The notes under the pieces were generated by a model. That model was not told the DNA's origin. It was given only the letters and a program-made list of their open reading frames with translations, and did no database searches. Shown here piece by piece: positions 50,944 through 61,352 of a stretch of DNA of 64,000 nucleotides. The translations under genes were made by a program, and so were the position numbers. Origin of the DNA: Symbiodinium natans (Eukaryota; Sar; Dinophyceae; Suessiales; Symbiodiniaceae); NCBI GenBank assembly GCA_905221605.1, contig CAJNDS010002845.1, positions 532,713 to 596,712 on the forward strand. Reading direction: 5' to 3'. Within the stretch, counting starts at the first letter, position 1; each line of letters opens with the position of its first letter.

Positions 50944-51340
50944 CTAAATATCTTCCATGATCTGAAGCCATACATCCATGACCTGAAGCCACACCAGCTT
51001 TTTGTTCATGACGCCAAAACTAACTTTCCTTGTGCCCTTGTCACCAAATGCCTTTTACCTACAAAAACACAACGACTGCCAGATGTCGGTGCAGCCAAAC
51101 CTCCACGTGTTGGCCGCCGCGTTACCGTCGCTCTCGAAGACCTGGGCGCAGGAAGCTTTGGGGTTGAAAACTGCTTCAGCGGGTTCGCTCTTAATGAGCG
51201 TCCACATAGAGCAACCAAATATAGCGTCCACGTATAGATACCTTTTTGTGTTGCAGGATTCCTCTTGCCTACTTCGTCCGACAAAAGGATCCTAATTGAG
51301 ACTAATCCCCCTGGCTCGGGTGTGGTCTCGGGTTGCTGAT
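50944..51340 (+). CDS. Unrecognised gene with duplicated HDLKP motif
   Basis: Open frame of about 98 codons after a TAG: LNIFHDLKPYIHDLKPHQLF, VHDAKTNFPCALVTKCLLPT, RVGRRVTVALEDLGAGSFGV, ENCFSGFALNERPHRATKYS. A second piece after GTTGCAG (51257) reads FLLPTSSDKRILIETNPPGS, GVVSGC. The CATGAYCTGAAGCCA stretch is duplicated at the start. LGAGSFGV resembles a kinase glycine loop by eye, but no other kinase motif is present, so I do not call it one. The junction phase is unresolved. A 300-codon minus ORF here is a shadow. Confidence 0.4.
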
Positions 51341-51531
51341 AGGAATTCTCAGGTCTCAGAGGTAAAAAGGAGTTCAGGGTGGATGTCCGCAGCAAAAGCA
51401 CGGCACAAGCTTTTCTCGGACCTAATATCAGTTGATGGATGTCGCCTCTCTCTCTCTCTCTACTGGTTGCACTCCTTTTCAAAGTGAACCCTACTGATGG
51501 GTGAAGATCTGCCCCACCTAACTCCAAACGC

Positions 51532-51933
51532 TTGAAGCCGCACGCCCAAAGCAGAAGGTTGTACCGGATGTGTCTCCTGTGTCCCCTCCCAGAAGCCCAG
51601 GGCCTGGCCTTGCGTCGGGCTGCAGCGTTGAAGGGCCTCGGCTGGGACGCAGTGTCGGCCAACCTGGTGGCAGCCAGGGTCCCAGACTTCGTCCTTCCAT
51701 CTCGTAGGGGCCTGCATGGCGAAGCATGTGCCCTGAAGCCCTGGAAAGAGCGAAGCCTGCAACTCGCTGGTCCGAGAGTTCGGAGGCCAGCTGCGCAACT
51801 TGTGGATGCTGGGCGGAGTCGCTGCAGCAGCTGCCTGCGCAGGGCAGAGATGAGGCCGGATCCATTGCCGACCCACATGGATTTTGGTGAATCAGTGATC
51901 TTGGTCAAGTCGGGGCCGGGGGGGGCGGGGTGA
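51532..51933 (+). CDS. Candidate frames, unknown
   Basis: A 133-codon + frame contains LKGLGWDAVSANLVAARVPD, and a second frame around 51755-51852 reads NSLVREFGGQLRNLWMLGGV, AAAAACAGQR. Either may be an exon; they overlap, so at most one is right over 51755-51850. Confidence 0.3.
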   Translation: MKPHAQSRRLYRMCLLCPLPEAQGLALRRAAALKGLGWDAVSANLVAARVPDFVLPSRRGLHGEACALKPWKERSLQLAGPRVRRPAAQLVDAGRSRCSSCLRRAEMRPDPLPTHMDFGESVILVKSGPGGAG

Positions 51934-51949
51934 ATTATTAGGCAGTGCC

Positions 51950-52025
51950 GAATTGGTGGTTGTTGGTGGTTGGTTGTTGGTTCTAATTGTTTGTTGTTTG
52001 TTGGTTGTTGCTATTGGTCGTTCTT
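51950..52025. repeat. TTGGTGGTTG / TTGTTTG repeat
   Basis: Degenerate TTG/GTT-rich stretch with TTGGTGGTTGTTGG and TTGTTTGTTGTTTGTTGG, nearly free of A and C. Confidence 0.9.
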
Positions 52026-52187
52026 GTTGGTCGGGAATGCGCGGCCGCAAGCTCAAGACGGCGGAAGGGGGTGGGCAAAAACTGTCAGCTTATCGAGCCA
52101 AGCCAGCTAGAGCCAGCGGCAGCGAAATCTTCCATACCCTCACTCACACTTAATTCCTGAACATCTTCACATGAACATTGAAACTGC

Positions 52188-52424
52188 TTGGCCCTCTTCT
52201 GGGACTTTCTGCCAGCGGCCTTTGCGCGGTGTGTTGGAGGTGTCCTTTGGGATCGCCGTGGACTGCTGTGGCCAAGGAGTGAATGGGACTACGGGTTTAT
52301 GCGCATCATGGCACGGGGTCGTTGTGAGCATCGATTGCAGCTTAGGTGTTGGATGGTGTTGGATTCTAAGCACTCCAAGCACGAAGCCTTTGAGCGTTGC
52401 AACATAATGTCTCGGGCCCACTAG
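52188..52424 (+). CDS. Candidate ORF, unknown
   Basis: Frame reads ALFWDFLPAAFARCVGGVLW, then CEHRLQLRCWMVLDSKHSKH, EAFERCNIMSRAH. Protein-like second half; two other frames overlap. A short + frame, RLWDSVLRLLTSLRAQRLVT, follows at 52540-52610. Confidence 0.3.
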   Translation: MALFWDFLPAAFARCVGGVLWDRRGLLWPRSEWDYGFMRIMARGRCEHRLQLRCWMVLDSKHSKHEAFERCNIMSRAH

Positions 52425-52849
52425 ATATGTGGGGCGGCCCCAATTCTGCATTCCGATCCCCTGTTGTGCCGGACTGTTCTTACGTTACATGGGGTCTGTT
52501 GGGTCGGATGTTAAGCGCCCATTATCCCACACAGGGCGGCTGTGGGACAGCGTCCTGCGGCTTCTCACATCGCTTCGCGCACAGCGGCTGGTGACTCGCC
52601 TGCCATGTCATCTGTGAGGGGTGGGGTGTAGGATAGCTTCAAGGCTTCGCGGTTCGAAGTTCGAAGTTCGAAATTGTTGGGTTCCTGGGTTTAGCAGGAG
52701 CTCCCCGCAGATGCATGGCAATGAAACGCGGTATTGCCTGCAGTTCGCGTTATCCAGCAGCATGTAATATGGCTTCTGCCCAATTCGCTTTGCAGAATGC
52801 TGGCAAAGCCGGCCATGTTCAGTGTCCACCCAAACCTCAACACGCCAAG

Positions 52850-53046
52850 CCTCATTTTATGATTGCCTAAATGCCCTGAGTCTAGCAGAAGGAGGCGTCT
52901 GGGAGTGCCTTTGGAGCGGCAGCGGTGCAGCACTGGTCCCAGGAGCTTGTTTGGGATTTGCAATAGCAAGTGGTGGCGCTTTCGCAGCGTTGGGACGACG
53001 GATCTCTGAAAAGTCAGGTCAGCGCATTTTGGGGCGCTCGGGCTGA
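52850..53046 (+). CDS. Mitochondrial-carrier-like exon (tentative)
   Basis: Frame reads ASFYDCLNALSLAEGGVWEC, LWSGSGAALVPGACLGFAIA, SGGAFAALGRRISEKSGQ. The order (Y/F)xDCLxxLxxxEGGxxxLWxGxGAALxPxxxxGFAIA resembles the second half of a mitochondrial carrier repeat (EG-box, then the next helix). The preceding Px[DE]xx[KR] signature was not found upstream, so the assignment is weak. Carriers of this family exchange metabolites across the inner mitochondrial membrane. Confidence 0.35.
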
Positions 53047-53650
53047 GTGAAGGGGTCCAGAAATTGGTGAGGGCTTCCCACGTGTGCTGGTATGCTTCCA
53101 TGAACACAAGGCGTGCAGGGTTACTGTACTACAGTGTTACAGCAGGGCTAGCTGCAGAACTTGCAGAATCGGAGCTGCTCGAAGTTTGCAGGCGATCGCT
53201 TTGCTGCGGTGGTTGCGGCAGATCGGAGATGTCGAAAGTGACTTGGAGGTGAAATTACGTGGTTGATTGCGGTTTGGACCATTCTGGCTGCTGAGGTTTT
53301 CTGCGGTCTGCCCCAAAAAACTTTATGCACGTTGCATGTGGCCGCTTCTGCTATTCAGCGCTTGGACCGGACGCCTAGGGCCTAAGTCATTCATGTCATG
53401 CTAAGTTCTCGGACCTAACGCCCTCGACCTGAAATCACAAACGTAAGCCCAGCCAGACAAATTCACAGCATCTCAGAATATGAATATGTCCTGACGGTTT
53501 CCAAAGTTCCAGGCGCCGGCAATGCCTTGGCGGCGGCCGTCCAGTCGTGCAGCCACCTCAAGATGTGGAGCTTAGTTTGGGAGTGCCCAGCTTGATCATC
53601 TTACAACTGAACGTGCGCCTGGCGGCCTGGCATGGTCCCAAAACCGCATA

Positions 53651-53685
53651 GACTGCAGGTGTACTGCAGGTGTACTGCAGGTGTA
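53651..53685. repeat. TGCAGGTGTAC tandem repeat
   Basis: Three copies of an 11-base unit (ACTGCAGGTGT), followed by a GGTGTAAGA duplicate at 53681-53698. A GATAGATGGATCAGATAGAT microsatellite lies nearby at 53963-53990. Confidence 0.85.
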
Positions 53686-53698
53686 AGATGGTGTAAGA

Positions 53699-54941
53699 GC
53701 ATCGAATACATTCGCCTCCCAGGGGGTTTGAAATCCTGTGGCCTGGGTTCCTCGGCATATTGCGGCCCTCGTGGCCTCCTGCAGCTCTCGGTTGTGTTTC
53801 GTGTGTTGTCCGACAGGGTTGCTTTCTGGAACGACCCGTGTACCATGAGATGTCTCAGTCTCAACTGGAAGTCGAAAGTGTGAGGACTGGCAAGGGGCAT
53901 AACTGAGTTGGCTTGTGGGATGTGTCGTAGGGCTGAGGTCTACCTGTTCCGTATCTGGATCAGATAGATGGATCAGATAGATAGATGTTCCACTGTGCGC
54001 TAGATGTTTCATCTTCCATATTCCTGATGAGAGGAATACACTAATCGCATACGAAAAATGGGAAAGCATGTAACCAAAAAGACCATAACGCTATTTCAAC
54101 TTCACAGAATGTGATAAGAATTCTAAAATCGGCATCAAATGCTCTTTTTTTCATTTCGAAACATCCCAGGACCCCATACGAGCCTCAGCCTGGGCCTCTT
54201 CGCCTCTTAGGCACCTCCACAGCTCCTGGAAGGTGGGCCCTGGCCTTGTCCAGGCCCCGGAACCTCCTGTGCCCGGTGTGCCTTTATGTGTTCTCATGAG
54301 AGAGATACCCTTGTCTCAGAAAAGCATGGATAGCAGGCCTTCGCCATTCCCTCTATTTTATGGCTCTAGAGGCCATTTCGCAGAGGAAACCTGGCAAAGG
54401 GACAGCTGAAGTCCAGTTGAGTGCACGTCCGCCCCTTGAACCATTCATGACCTCGAAGTAACATCGAACACCCTGGCATCCCATAACCCAGGGTGTCTTT
54501 GGGGGGACACAGTCCCAGAACGCCGTAGCATGGAAGTCAATGCGCCAGCCGTATGGATTAGGTGTAGCTGTGTGTGTGTGCGCGCCTGCACAGAAATCTC
54601 TCATCGATGGTTGCGATGGTGGTTGGGCAGCTTACCGCCCCCACGCTGCGGGCACCGGCGCTGGCAAGCCCTCACAAAGAGGCTGACAAGTAGGAGGTGG
54701 AGCCCGTGTAGCATGAAGTCTCGCGTCCCAAAGATAGATGGGGGGTCAGGAAACAGTGAGCCCGGGCAAGCCTGAGACCGACGTCCACGCACCAGACTTG
54801 TAAGTTCGCTCTGCGCCCACATGACTACCCATCTTGTTTTACTTCAAAAGTACAAGTGCCTCTGACTACTTCGAACTGAATCTTTAATGGCCCGTGGTGG
54901 GAGGACCAGCTAGGCCCGAACTCGAGCCCTGCTTTCTGTAG
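53699..54941. other. No confident gene
   Basis: ORFs on both strands (53596-54069 minus, 54530-54775 plus) are without motifs. A GT/GC run lies at 54568-54583. Locally AT-richer at 54000-54160. Confidence 0.4.
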
Positions 54942-55113
54942 GCGCTGCAGCAGGCGCCGGGCCGCTTCTCACCTGCGGCAGTTGCCCTGCAGGTGGCCAG
55001 CTCTGCATTGTTGAGTGTAGCTGCTGCCAGATTCCTCATGGGTTTAAGGTGTTGCAGTGTTGGTGGAGGCTTCTTGACGATCCCTGGCATGCACCCGCTA
55101 CCGAAAGCCTCCA
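54942..55113 (+). CDS. Candidate exon, Ala-rich helix
   Basis: After CTGTAG the frame reads ALQQAPGRFSPAAVALQVAS, SALLSVAAARFLMGLRCCSV, then GGGFLTIPGMHPLPKASKL. The hydrophobic Ala/Leu segment could be a membrane helix or part of a helical repeat. Unknown family. Confidence 0.4.
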
Positions 55114-55149
55114 AGCTTTAGGATTTTCTGAGGCTCGGCTTTTCATGTG

Positions 55150-55371
55150 TTCTCTTTTGTTCTCCACGATGTGGACACAAACCACGGGGCCATTGCAAGC
55201 GCAGCAGTTTTCCTGCCAACAACGCAGTTTGTCATTGTCTCAACAGCGACAAGAATGGGAGGCTGTCTCGAGGACAAATGCGCTTTGACCTACAGAAAGG
55301 CTAAGAGCATGCCGTCCGTTTCCAACGAGATGCCCTTCGCAGCCGGCAAGACCATTGAATATTCCTCCTAA
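55150..55371 (+). CDS. Candidate exon, unknown
   Basis: Frame reads FSFVLHDVDTNHGAIASAAV, FLPTTQFVIVSTATRMGGCL, EDKCALTYRKAKSMPSVSNE, ending GKTIEYSS. A beta-strand-like, folded-domain composition. It is followed by a short Ala/Leu exon frame at 55436-55493 (GTTALALHCALLEASFPK). No family recognised. Confidence 0.4.
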   Translation, partial: FSFVLHDVDTNHGAIASAAVFLPTTQFVIVSTATRMGGCLEDKCALTYRKAKSMPSVSNEMPFAAGKTIEYSS

Positions 55372-55624
55372 ACCTTCCGAAGCCTCAAAGGGACATTCGG
55401 GTTTTTGAATGGACAGGCATGTGCCCTCCAAGCAGTGTGGGCACGACGGCCCTGGCCCTCCACTGCGCTCTTCTGGAGGCCTCGTTCCCCAAGGGTGCAG
55501 GTGTCACTCAGACGCAGTGAGGTAGGCTACGTTCTTCCGTCTGAGCAGCATGGTACCGGATATGTAGAAAATTTCTGCCTGACTCAAGTGAGAAGGCAGT
55601 TTTTGTTAGTGGACGCCGCCCGAA

Positions 55625-55909
55625 ATGGTGCAACGCAAGCCGTCGCTTTTCCACAACTCGTTGGGCAACCTACGCAAGTCCCGAACCTCAAAAAGTAGGC
55701 ACAATCGATGGCCATTAAGTTCATGTTTTGGGCCGAGGCTATCGGGTGCGGGCGAGCTCTCCGACGAGCAGATACGACAAGATCTCGTCCGTGCCCTGAA
55801 CGGATTTTTGTTTTGGGTTACAGGGGCTTTGTCATGCTCGCTAGTATGGCTAGTATGGGTTCTGAGGATTCGCTTGCCCCACCCTCCAAACGGATCGAAG
55901 CATCCCTGA
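55625..55909 (+). CDS. Unknown protein, candidate first exon
   Basis: ATG at 55625: MVQRKPSLFHNSLGNLRKSR, TSKSRHNRWPL, then GAGELSDEQIRQDLVRALNG. The basic N-terminus followed by an acidic amphipathic helix looks coding to about 55805 (AACGGA). Beyond that FLFWVTGALSCSLVWLVWVL may be intron or a membrane helix. A later exon frame at 56048-56122 (GSDIVRAEDSLAILERNEA) may belong with it. Family unknown. Confidence 0.45.
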   Translation: MVQRKPSLFHNSLGNLRKSRTSKSRHNRWPLSSCFGPRLSGAGELSDEQIRQDLVRALNGFLFWVTGALSCSLVWLVWVLRIRLPHPPNGSKHP

Positions 55910-56507
55910 ACCCAATGGCACTGCAACGACGGTGAAGCCTTACCAGTAGATGTCGAGTGTAGGTTTGCTGTGGGTTTACAGATTCGGCGGCGGATTCTGC
56001 ACCAATGCAGTTTGGAAAGGACGTGCAGCGTACCGCAGCGTACAGCAATGCCACGAAGCTCAGGAAGCGACATCGTCCGCGCGGAGGACAGTCTTGCCAT
56101 ACTTGAGAGAAACGAAGCGTGAAGCTGTGAATCCTACCCTTGGCCTAAAGCTGCGGCCTTCGGGGAAGCGACAAGCCCAATCGCGAGGCAACAACTTAGT
56201 GAGATTCAGTGAGATGGCCTTTAACCGAATGTCGATGATAGATGCTTGATTCTGGCCAGAGCATGTAAGAGCCAGAAAGGTATCGGGCTTGGAAGGAGCA
56301 GCGAGTTGGTCTGAATGTTTTTTGATTTTGCCTACTTGGGCCTCGGTTGTTCCCCGCAGTAGCTCCGTGGGAGGCCACAACCTATAGTGCCACTATGGCC
56401 TCCGTGCCCCAGGACCGTCGTGTCCTCATGCGCTCACTTCGAGGTGCAATCGATGACGGCTGCGCTGACGTTGTGGTCTTAGGCAGGCTCCTTGTGATGC
56501 CAAAGGC

Positions 56508-56726
56508 TTGAATCGAGGGAAGCGATGCTTAGCTGGCTTAGCTTCTGGAGTTCGGGTTCCCTTTACAGGTTGCGCGGTCGCTCGCGGGGCTCTTGCTTTG
56601 TGTCTCCTCAAGCTTGCCGACCTTCTCCAAGCATGCAGTTCCCGAAGTCTGTTTGCAAACACCCTGCGCGACACTTCGCCCCGAAGCTCCACCGCGCAGC
56701 CAGAAATCCTCCAGTCCGCATCTTAA
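56508..56726 (+). CDS. Candidate exon, unknown
   Basis: Frame reads AGLASGVRVPFTGCAVARGA, LALCLLKLADLLQACSSRSL, FANTLRDTSPRSSTAQPEIL. A helical core with a Ser/Thr tail. A basic minus-strand ORF overlaps (56426-56692). No motif. Bases 56727-57114 hold nothing supported. Confidence 0.3.
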   Translation: MNRGKRCLAGLASGVRVPFTGCAVARGALALCLLKLADLLQACSSRSLFANTLRDTSPRSSTAQPEILQSAS

Positions 56727-57114
56727 ACTCTCAATTCAGCCCACATCTCAAAGTCTGAATTCTCTTTAGCCAGCTGGCAAAAGTCTTCTCAAACGGCTCA
56801 ACAAGCAATACTGGCAATTCTGCTTGCAGCGGCGGCAACCCGTTAAACCACGAGCTAAACATAGCAAAAAAAAGCCTCCCCATGTACTTCCCATGTACTT
56901 GAGAAGCCTGAGAAACTCCGCTGAAGCTGAAGCCTGCAACTGAAGCAACTGAAGCCCCCAGAGTCTCAGAGAGCAGGTCTGGCAGTCCGGCGATGCGCCT
57001 ACAAGGGCTGGTGGGACGAACTGCGAGATATAGTGGAGGTCAGGCAGGGATAGAAATGTTTTTTACAATGGGGCAATTTCAGTCTTTTTGTGCGTGTGCG
57101 CGTGGGGTTTCATG

Positions 57115-57330
57115 ATCCGGGAGAGGGGGAAGGGGGGTGAGGTGGCCTGCTCGTTCGCGCGCCGAGAGTTGCTGGGGTGAGCACGGGAGGAAAGGCGGCA
57201 GCACGGGAAGCACAAATGCTTGAACGCAAAGGCAGGAAGGAAGTGTGTGGAAGAAGGAAAGAGCTTCAAAGAGACAGCGGAGGAGCAACCAAGGAGAAGA
57301 GAAATAAGGCAGGGAGGCAGGACTGGAAGC
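57115..57330. repeat. Purine-rich tract
   Basis: About 200 bases dominated by AAGG, GGAAGG and GAGA words, similar in texture to 26590-26800 but not alignable over length. Confidence 0.8.
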
Positions 57331-57525
57331 CAGGCTTCCTTGGCTTGGCTAAGCTGGGCAATCAATTGCAAGTGAAGGTGATTATTGATAATTGCACACA
57401 TCCCTTGTCCCTGGAACTTGGGATGCGATCAAGGGCTTTCTCTCGCAGGATTCAGGTGTAGGTTATTTCTTCCAAGGGTTCCAGTTCTTGGCGCTTTGTT
57501 TAGGCACTTAGTCATCGCGTTGCAG

Positions 57526-59704
57526 TGGTAACCTGCGCAAGGCGAGGAAGACATTGTATTTCGATCTGGACACTGTAGAGCATGCTCGTTACTTCCGCGA
57601 CTTTGCCACCTGCCTCCGGCGCTGCCGTCGGCATGATCAGCCGCGCGTTCGGGCCGTGGTGCTGCGCATGGCCCAGGAGGCCCCCACATCGTAGGTCGTC
57701 AGCCGTTAAAAACCGAACATTTTTTTAACCACAGTGGACTCGGAAAGAGAAGACAGAAATGCTGATGCCTAGGTTTGGGCGGAGGTCCCGCTCACATCCC
57801 ATGACCACAACAGGCCCCTTGGCGCTGCCTTGGGGTTCTGCTTGACCCTGGGCACGGCCCCGGCGCTGTCGTGGGCAGGCTGGCCGAAGTCCAGGAACGT
57901 GCAAAATATCCCGATGTAATGCTGTGGAACGCACCAAGGGATGTCGGGGAACCCCTGAAAAGGCGATCTCTGGAGATGGTCAGAAGATGAGTGCATGGAA
58001 AAGACCATGGCCACCTATGTCTCCATGCTTAGCATCCTGGAGCTCCACAGGACGGCGTGTCAACCGTACAGGGGGCAGAAATTTAAGTCACGGACCCAAA
58101 CTCCCCGCGGAACGCTTAGAGACTCTAGAGGTCTGCGCTTGGTTGTTGCCTTGCCAGCCGCTGCCCGGCGGTTCCAGGAAGCATGAAGAAGTCGACGAAC
58201 TGATGAAGTGCATGGCGGCAAGGCACATGAAGCCTGACAAGGTGGTACTTTGCAGCCTCCTGCCGCTTTGTCTGCGTTTTGTGGCGAAAAGTCCAGTTCA
58301 GGGTTTGAGCCAAGGGTGTTGAAATCTCAAGTTCATGTTGGGACCACCTGGCGGTCGGTGCTCAGGAGCCCAGGCACAAGCAGCTGGGACTACAGAAATC
58401 AAGTAACACCTCATGAGGCAGGCTTTTGGGTTCAATGAAGTCGTTCAGGGGGCCTGCTTTGCTATTGGCCATAACGGAGGCAAGAACAGGCAACGTGGTT
58501 GCCACATGTTCTTTTCCTTGCAAGCGCTCGGGCCTGCCTCATCGCCGGGATTGCATGGCAACCCAATTAAGGCATGGCAATCCAATTCACGTTTCCATCT
58601 GGACGTCTTTAGCAAAAACGCCCCGCTTCGTGTCTTTCAAGAACGCAGCCCAAGCCATTGTGATTGTGCTGGCACTGCGCCTTCGCCAGGTGTGTCTCTG
58701 AGTCTCTCGCTGCTATCTTGTGCTGGCACTGCGCCTTCGCTCGTGTGCAACATCCACGAAAGCTTTCGTCAACAAAAATTCCTCCCTTGCCGGGCAGTGA
58801 AAACTCCATCAGCATTGGGGGAAGAAAGGCCTCGAAAGCCCTCGCCAATCGTCCGAGTTTGAGTCCATCGAGCCAATCGATTTCCACCTTTATGCCGACT
58901 CATGCCCCTCAACCTCTGAGCTTGCAACTAACGTGGTGGTTTCTGTGTTTCAAGCAGTTTCAGCCTGTTTCCAGCCCAGGAACACAGCCGCGAATCTGCA
59001 GGATTGGCAGCGCGCCGAGCAGATCTGGAGCGAGTTTGGGAGGCGGAGGATCCCAGCGGATGCCATCGCCTACAACACCTACGCCAAGGCGCACTTTCTT
59101 GCAGGGCGCCCGGGGGCTGCCATGATGACGCTTGGGAGCTGGAATGTTTGAAGTTCAGCTTCTCGTGATCTTGTCGAGAGAGTGTAGGCAGTGTAGGCAG
59201 CTGGCTGAACCCCAACTACGGTCCTAAGGCCCTAAAAGGCACTCTTCCTATGGAGCAATCTAAGCTTTGGGAGAGCGCGGCCTCCGAGGATCATGGAGGA
59301 GGGAATGCGGACACAACTCTGGGATGAAGGATACAGGTACGCCGTGAACTACCTGCAGATGTTGCTGATCGTTTGTCACTCTTTCCCGTCTCGGGCGAAT
59401 CTCAACCGGCTTGCAGCTTTCCTGACGGAAGGCGATCGGATTCTACAGGTGAGATTCAGTCTGAAAGTCTGAATCTTAAGTCGCGCCCGAATTTGAATTA
59501 AATACACATGCCGCCTTTGATTTCCTTTCTGCCTTACCCTGCAAGGTTGGCTGCCCCAAGAGTGCAAAGGCAGACTGGGCGCGCATGAAGCAAGCAGCTT
59601 CCACGCTGAAGTCCGAGCCTTCGAACTCTACAGTGCCTATTTCTCGCTTCATTGAGTTGAGACTACGCGAGAGACACGAGAGACGAAGCGCGCAAAAGGG
59701 ATGA
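57526..59704 (+). CDS. Pentatricopeptide-repeat (PPR) protein
   Basis: Candidate exons: 57526-57690 (TLYFDLDTVEHARYFRDFAT, CLRRCRRHDQPRVRAVVLRM); 57814-57978 (GVLLDPGHGPGAVVGRLAEV, QERAKYPDVMLWNAPRDVGE); about 57990-58080 (ECMEKTMATYVSMLSILELH); 58178-58240 (KHEEVDELMKCMAARHMKPD, a PPR helix pair end); 58980-59151 (DWQRAEQIWSEFGRRRIPAD, AIAYNTYAKAHFLAGRPGAA, a full PPR); 59337-59448 (YAVNYLQMLLIVCHSFPSRA, NLNRLAAFLTEGDRILQ); 59546-59704 (VGCPKSAKADWARMKQAAST to RRSAQKG, stop). The last two exons join in phase through a canonical GTGAGA donor. PPR proteins bind single-stranded RNA, usually in mitochondria or plastids, where dinoflagellates edit and process transcripts heavily. The frame changes by one base between the second and third exons without room for an intron, so that part may contain a sequence error or decay. 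No targeting peptide could be judged, as the start is missing. Confidence 0.72.
58552..58590. repeat. 19-base tandem duplication
   Basis: GCATGGCAACCCAATTAAG and GCATGGCAATCCAATTCAC lie side by side within the PPR gene region, three differences. Confidence 0.8.
58664..58738. repeat. Separated 23-base duplication
   Basis: TGTGCTGGCACTGCGCCTTC plus GC occurs at about 58664 and again at 58717, perfect, with a CTCTGAGTCTCTCGCTGC spacer. Near an intron of the PPR gene. Confidence 0.85.
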
Positions 59705-60517
59705 CAGGAGAGTTACGCACAAATCACGTTTATGGCAATGGGAATGATGTCCCCTGGAAGCTCGTTGTGCAAGTCCAGGCGTGTTGTGGTTCGAAGGCGT
59801 TGCGAAGGGTTGTTCTGAGGTGGCAGCGATTTTGCAATCGCGAGGAGTGTCGCAAGGGCGTTCGCTCTTGCACCCTCGGGTCCGCCTCTTGCGTTGTCGC
59901 GCCGCGTTCCATGTCTCGTGATAATGGCTCGCCTCTCGCTCTTCGGCGAAGTCATCGAAGTCAGCCTCCAAACCCATTTCTGGCAAAAGCCGCTCAAATG
60001 TAGAAGTAGGCTAAGGCGGCTAAGTAGGCCCAAGTAAGCCTCATTTTGGGCAATTTGGTTTCCCGTTGAGTTTCCCGAGGAACCCGCCAGCCTTAGCTTG
60101 CGCGACCTGCTGGTGACCCGACTGGCAAAGGAGCCAACACGTGCAAAGCTAAACAGGCGTTAAGATACGTTAATTCGCCTGGGCTAGCCTTCCTAACCGT
60201 GACCTAACCCTACGCCAGGAACACCCCTGAACATCCCTGAGCCATGTGCAAAAGACCCTCTCCAGTGCCTACGCTTCCTCCAGCCCGCAGGACCAAAGTG
60301 TCATGAGAAATTGGCGATGGCGGGACTGCAGGGCAGGTTCTTGTTACCTTTGGGACGCAGCATGAGGGCGAGGTCCGAAAAAGCGATCGCCTCGAAGAGT
60401 GTTGCGCTTTAGGGCAGGTGGACATAGGTCTGAAATTTGAGGAAGCACGCGTGACTGCTCTTGAATCTTCAAAAATGGCGTTAAGACGTAGAACCATGTA
60501 GGAGGTTCACCTTACCC
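59705..60517. other. No confident gene
   Basis: Overlapping + and - ORFs at 59663-60033 and a minus ORF at 60210-60497, none with motifs. Confidence 0.4.
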
Positions 60518-60850
60518 TTGCGTATCTCAAGCCTTAGCTTCCAGGTCTGCCCCCTCTTGGTTTGTGAGTGTATGTTCAACTGCTGCGTTGGAGGGTTTTG
60601 TGGATGCTTGTGGGTTATGCTGACAAAAGTCGCCAGCCTCGCCCCCTTTGTTGAACATGCCAATGTAGCGCATGCTTGCATGAGTTACCGCTTTGCCGAT
60701 GAAAGCTTCGCGAACCTAGTCTCATCGCCACCATTGCCCGGCATTGTCCTTCACACACCTAGTCAGACGCCAAAAGTTCCCGAAGGCCCAGAACACAGAC
60801 TCGCTACATCTGAAGGTGTCTTCCGTTGCAATCTATATATCTACGTATGA
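60518..60850 (+). CDS. Candidate ORF, unknown
   Basis: 110-codon frame. The N-terminal part is Cys-rich and hydrophobic (CPLLVCECMFNCCVGGFCGC). The rest reads VEHANVAHACMSYRFADESF, ANLVSSPPLPGIVLHTPSQT and PKVPEGPEHRLATSEGVFRC. The middle looks coding; no family. An overlapping frame to 61262 is less regular. Confidence 0.35.
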   Translation: MRISSLSFQVCPLLVCECMFNCCVGGFCGCLWVMLTKVASLAPFVEHANVAHACMSYRFADESFANLVSSPPLPGIVLHTPSQTPKVPEGPEHRLATSEGVFRCNLYIYV

Positions 60851-61352
60851 CACGTTGGTCGGTTGCATTATCCACATGACAACAGAGATCAATACGTGGA
60901 TCGAGAAACGAATGGACAAAATAAAAGGCACATGCAATCGGCAGCAGTCACACTTACTGAAGATCGCCCGGCCGACTCTCTTCGCCAAGGTCCCTGCTGC
61001 ATCGCCCCACTGGCTCGGTGTTGAATGCGGCACTTGCTGCAGGTCGGCCATGTTCAGTTTAGGAGTAGTTAGAGTTTTCTGCCTTGCTGGTGAGTGCTGG
61101 TGTGAGCAAAGCGTTGCCTCTGTGGTTGCTCGGACCGCGAGTTGGTCAAATCTTTTGGAGACCAAAGGAGGCTTAGTGCATTCTCCAGTCAGCTTGTGCA
61201 ACTTCTGGCCGCAAGGACTCGAGAATTGCTTCACCGAAAGTGTCGCAAAGTACTGCTTCTAGCGTAGGTTGCTTGATTTGCTGGGGAGAGTTGTTTTCTG
61301 TTACAGTGGTTGCAGTTTGTCGGGGTTTCCGCTTGTCCTCCTTCCCTGCCAG

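Noticed and set aside
51122-51170. Protein-kinase glycine loop (LGAGSFGV)
   Set aside because: No VAIK lysine, HRD or DFG motif found downstream; the resemblance is too short to call a kinase.
51006-51908. 300-codon minus-strand ORF
   Set aside because: Antisense to a better + strand frame at 50944-51240; no motif.
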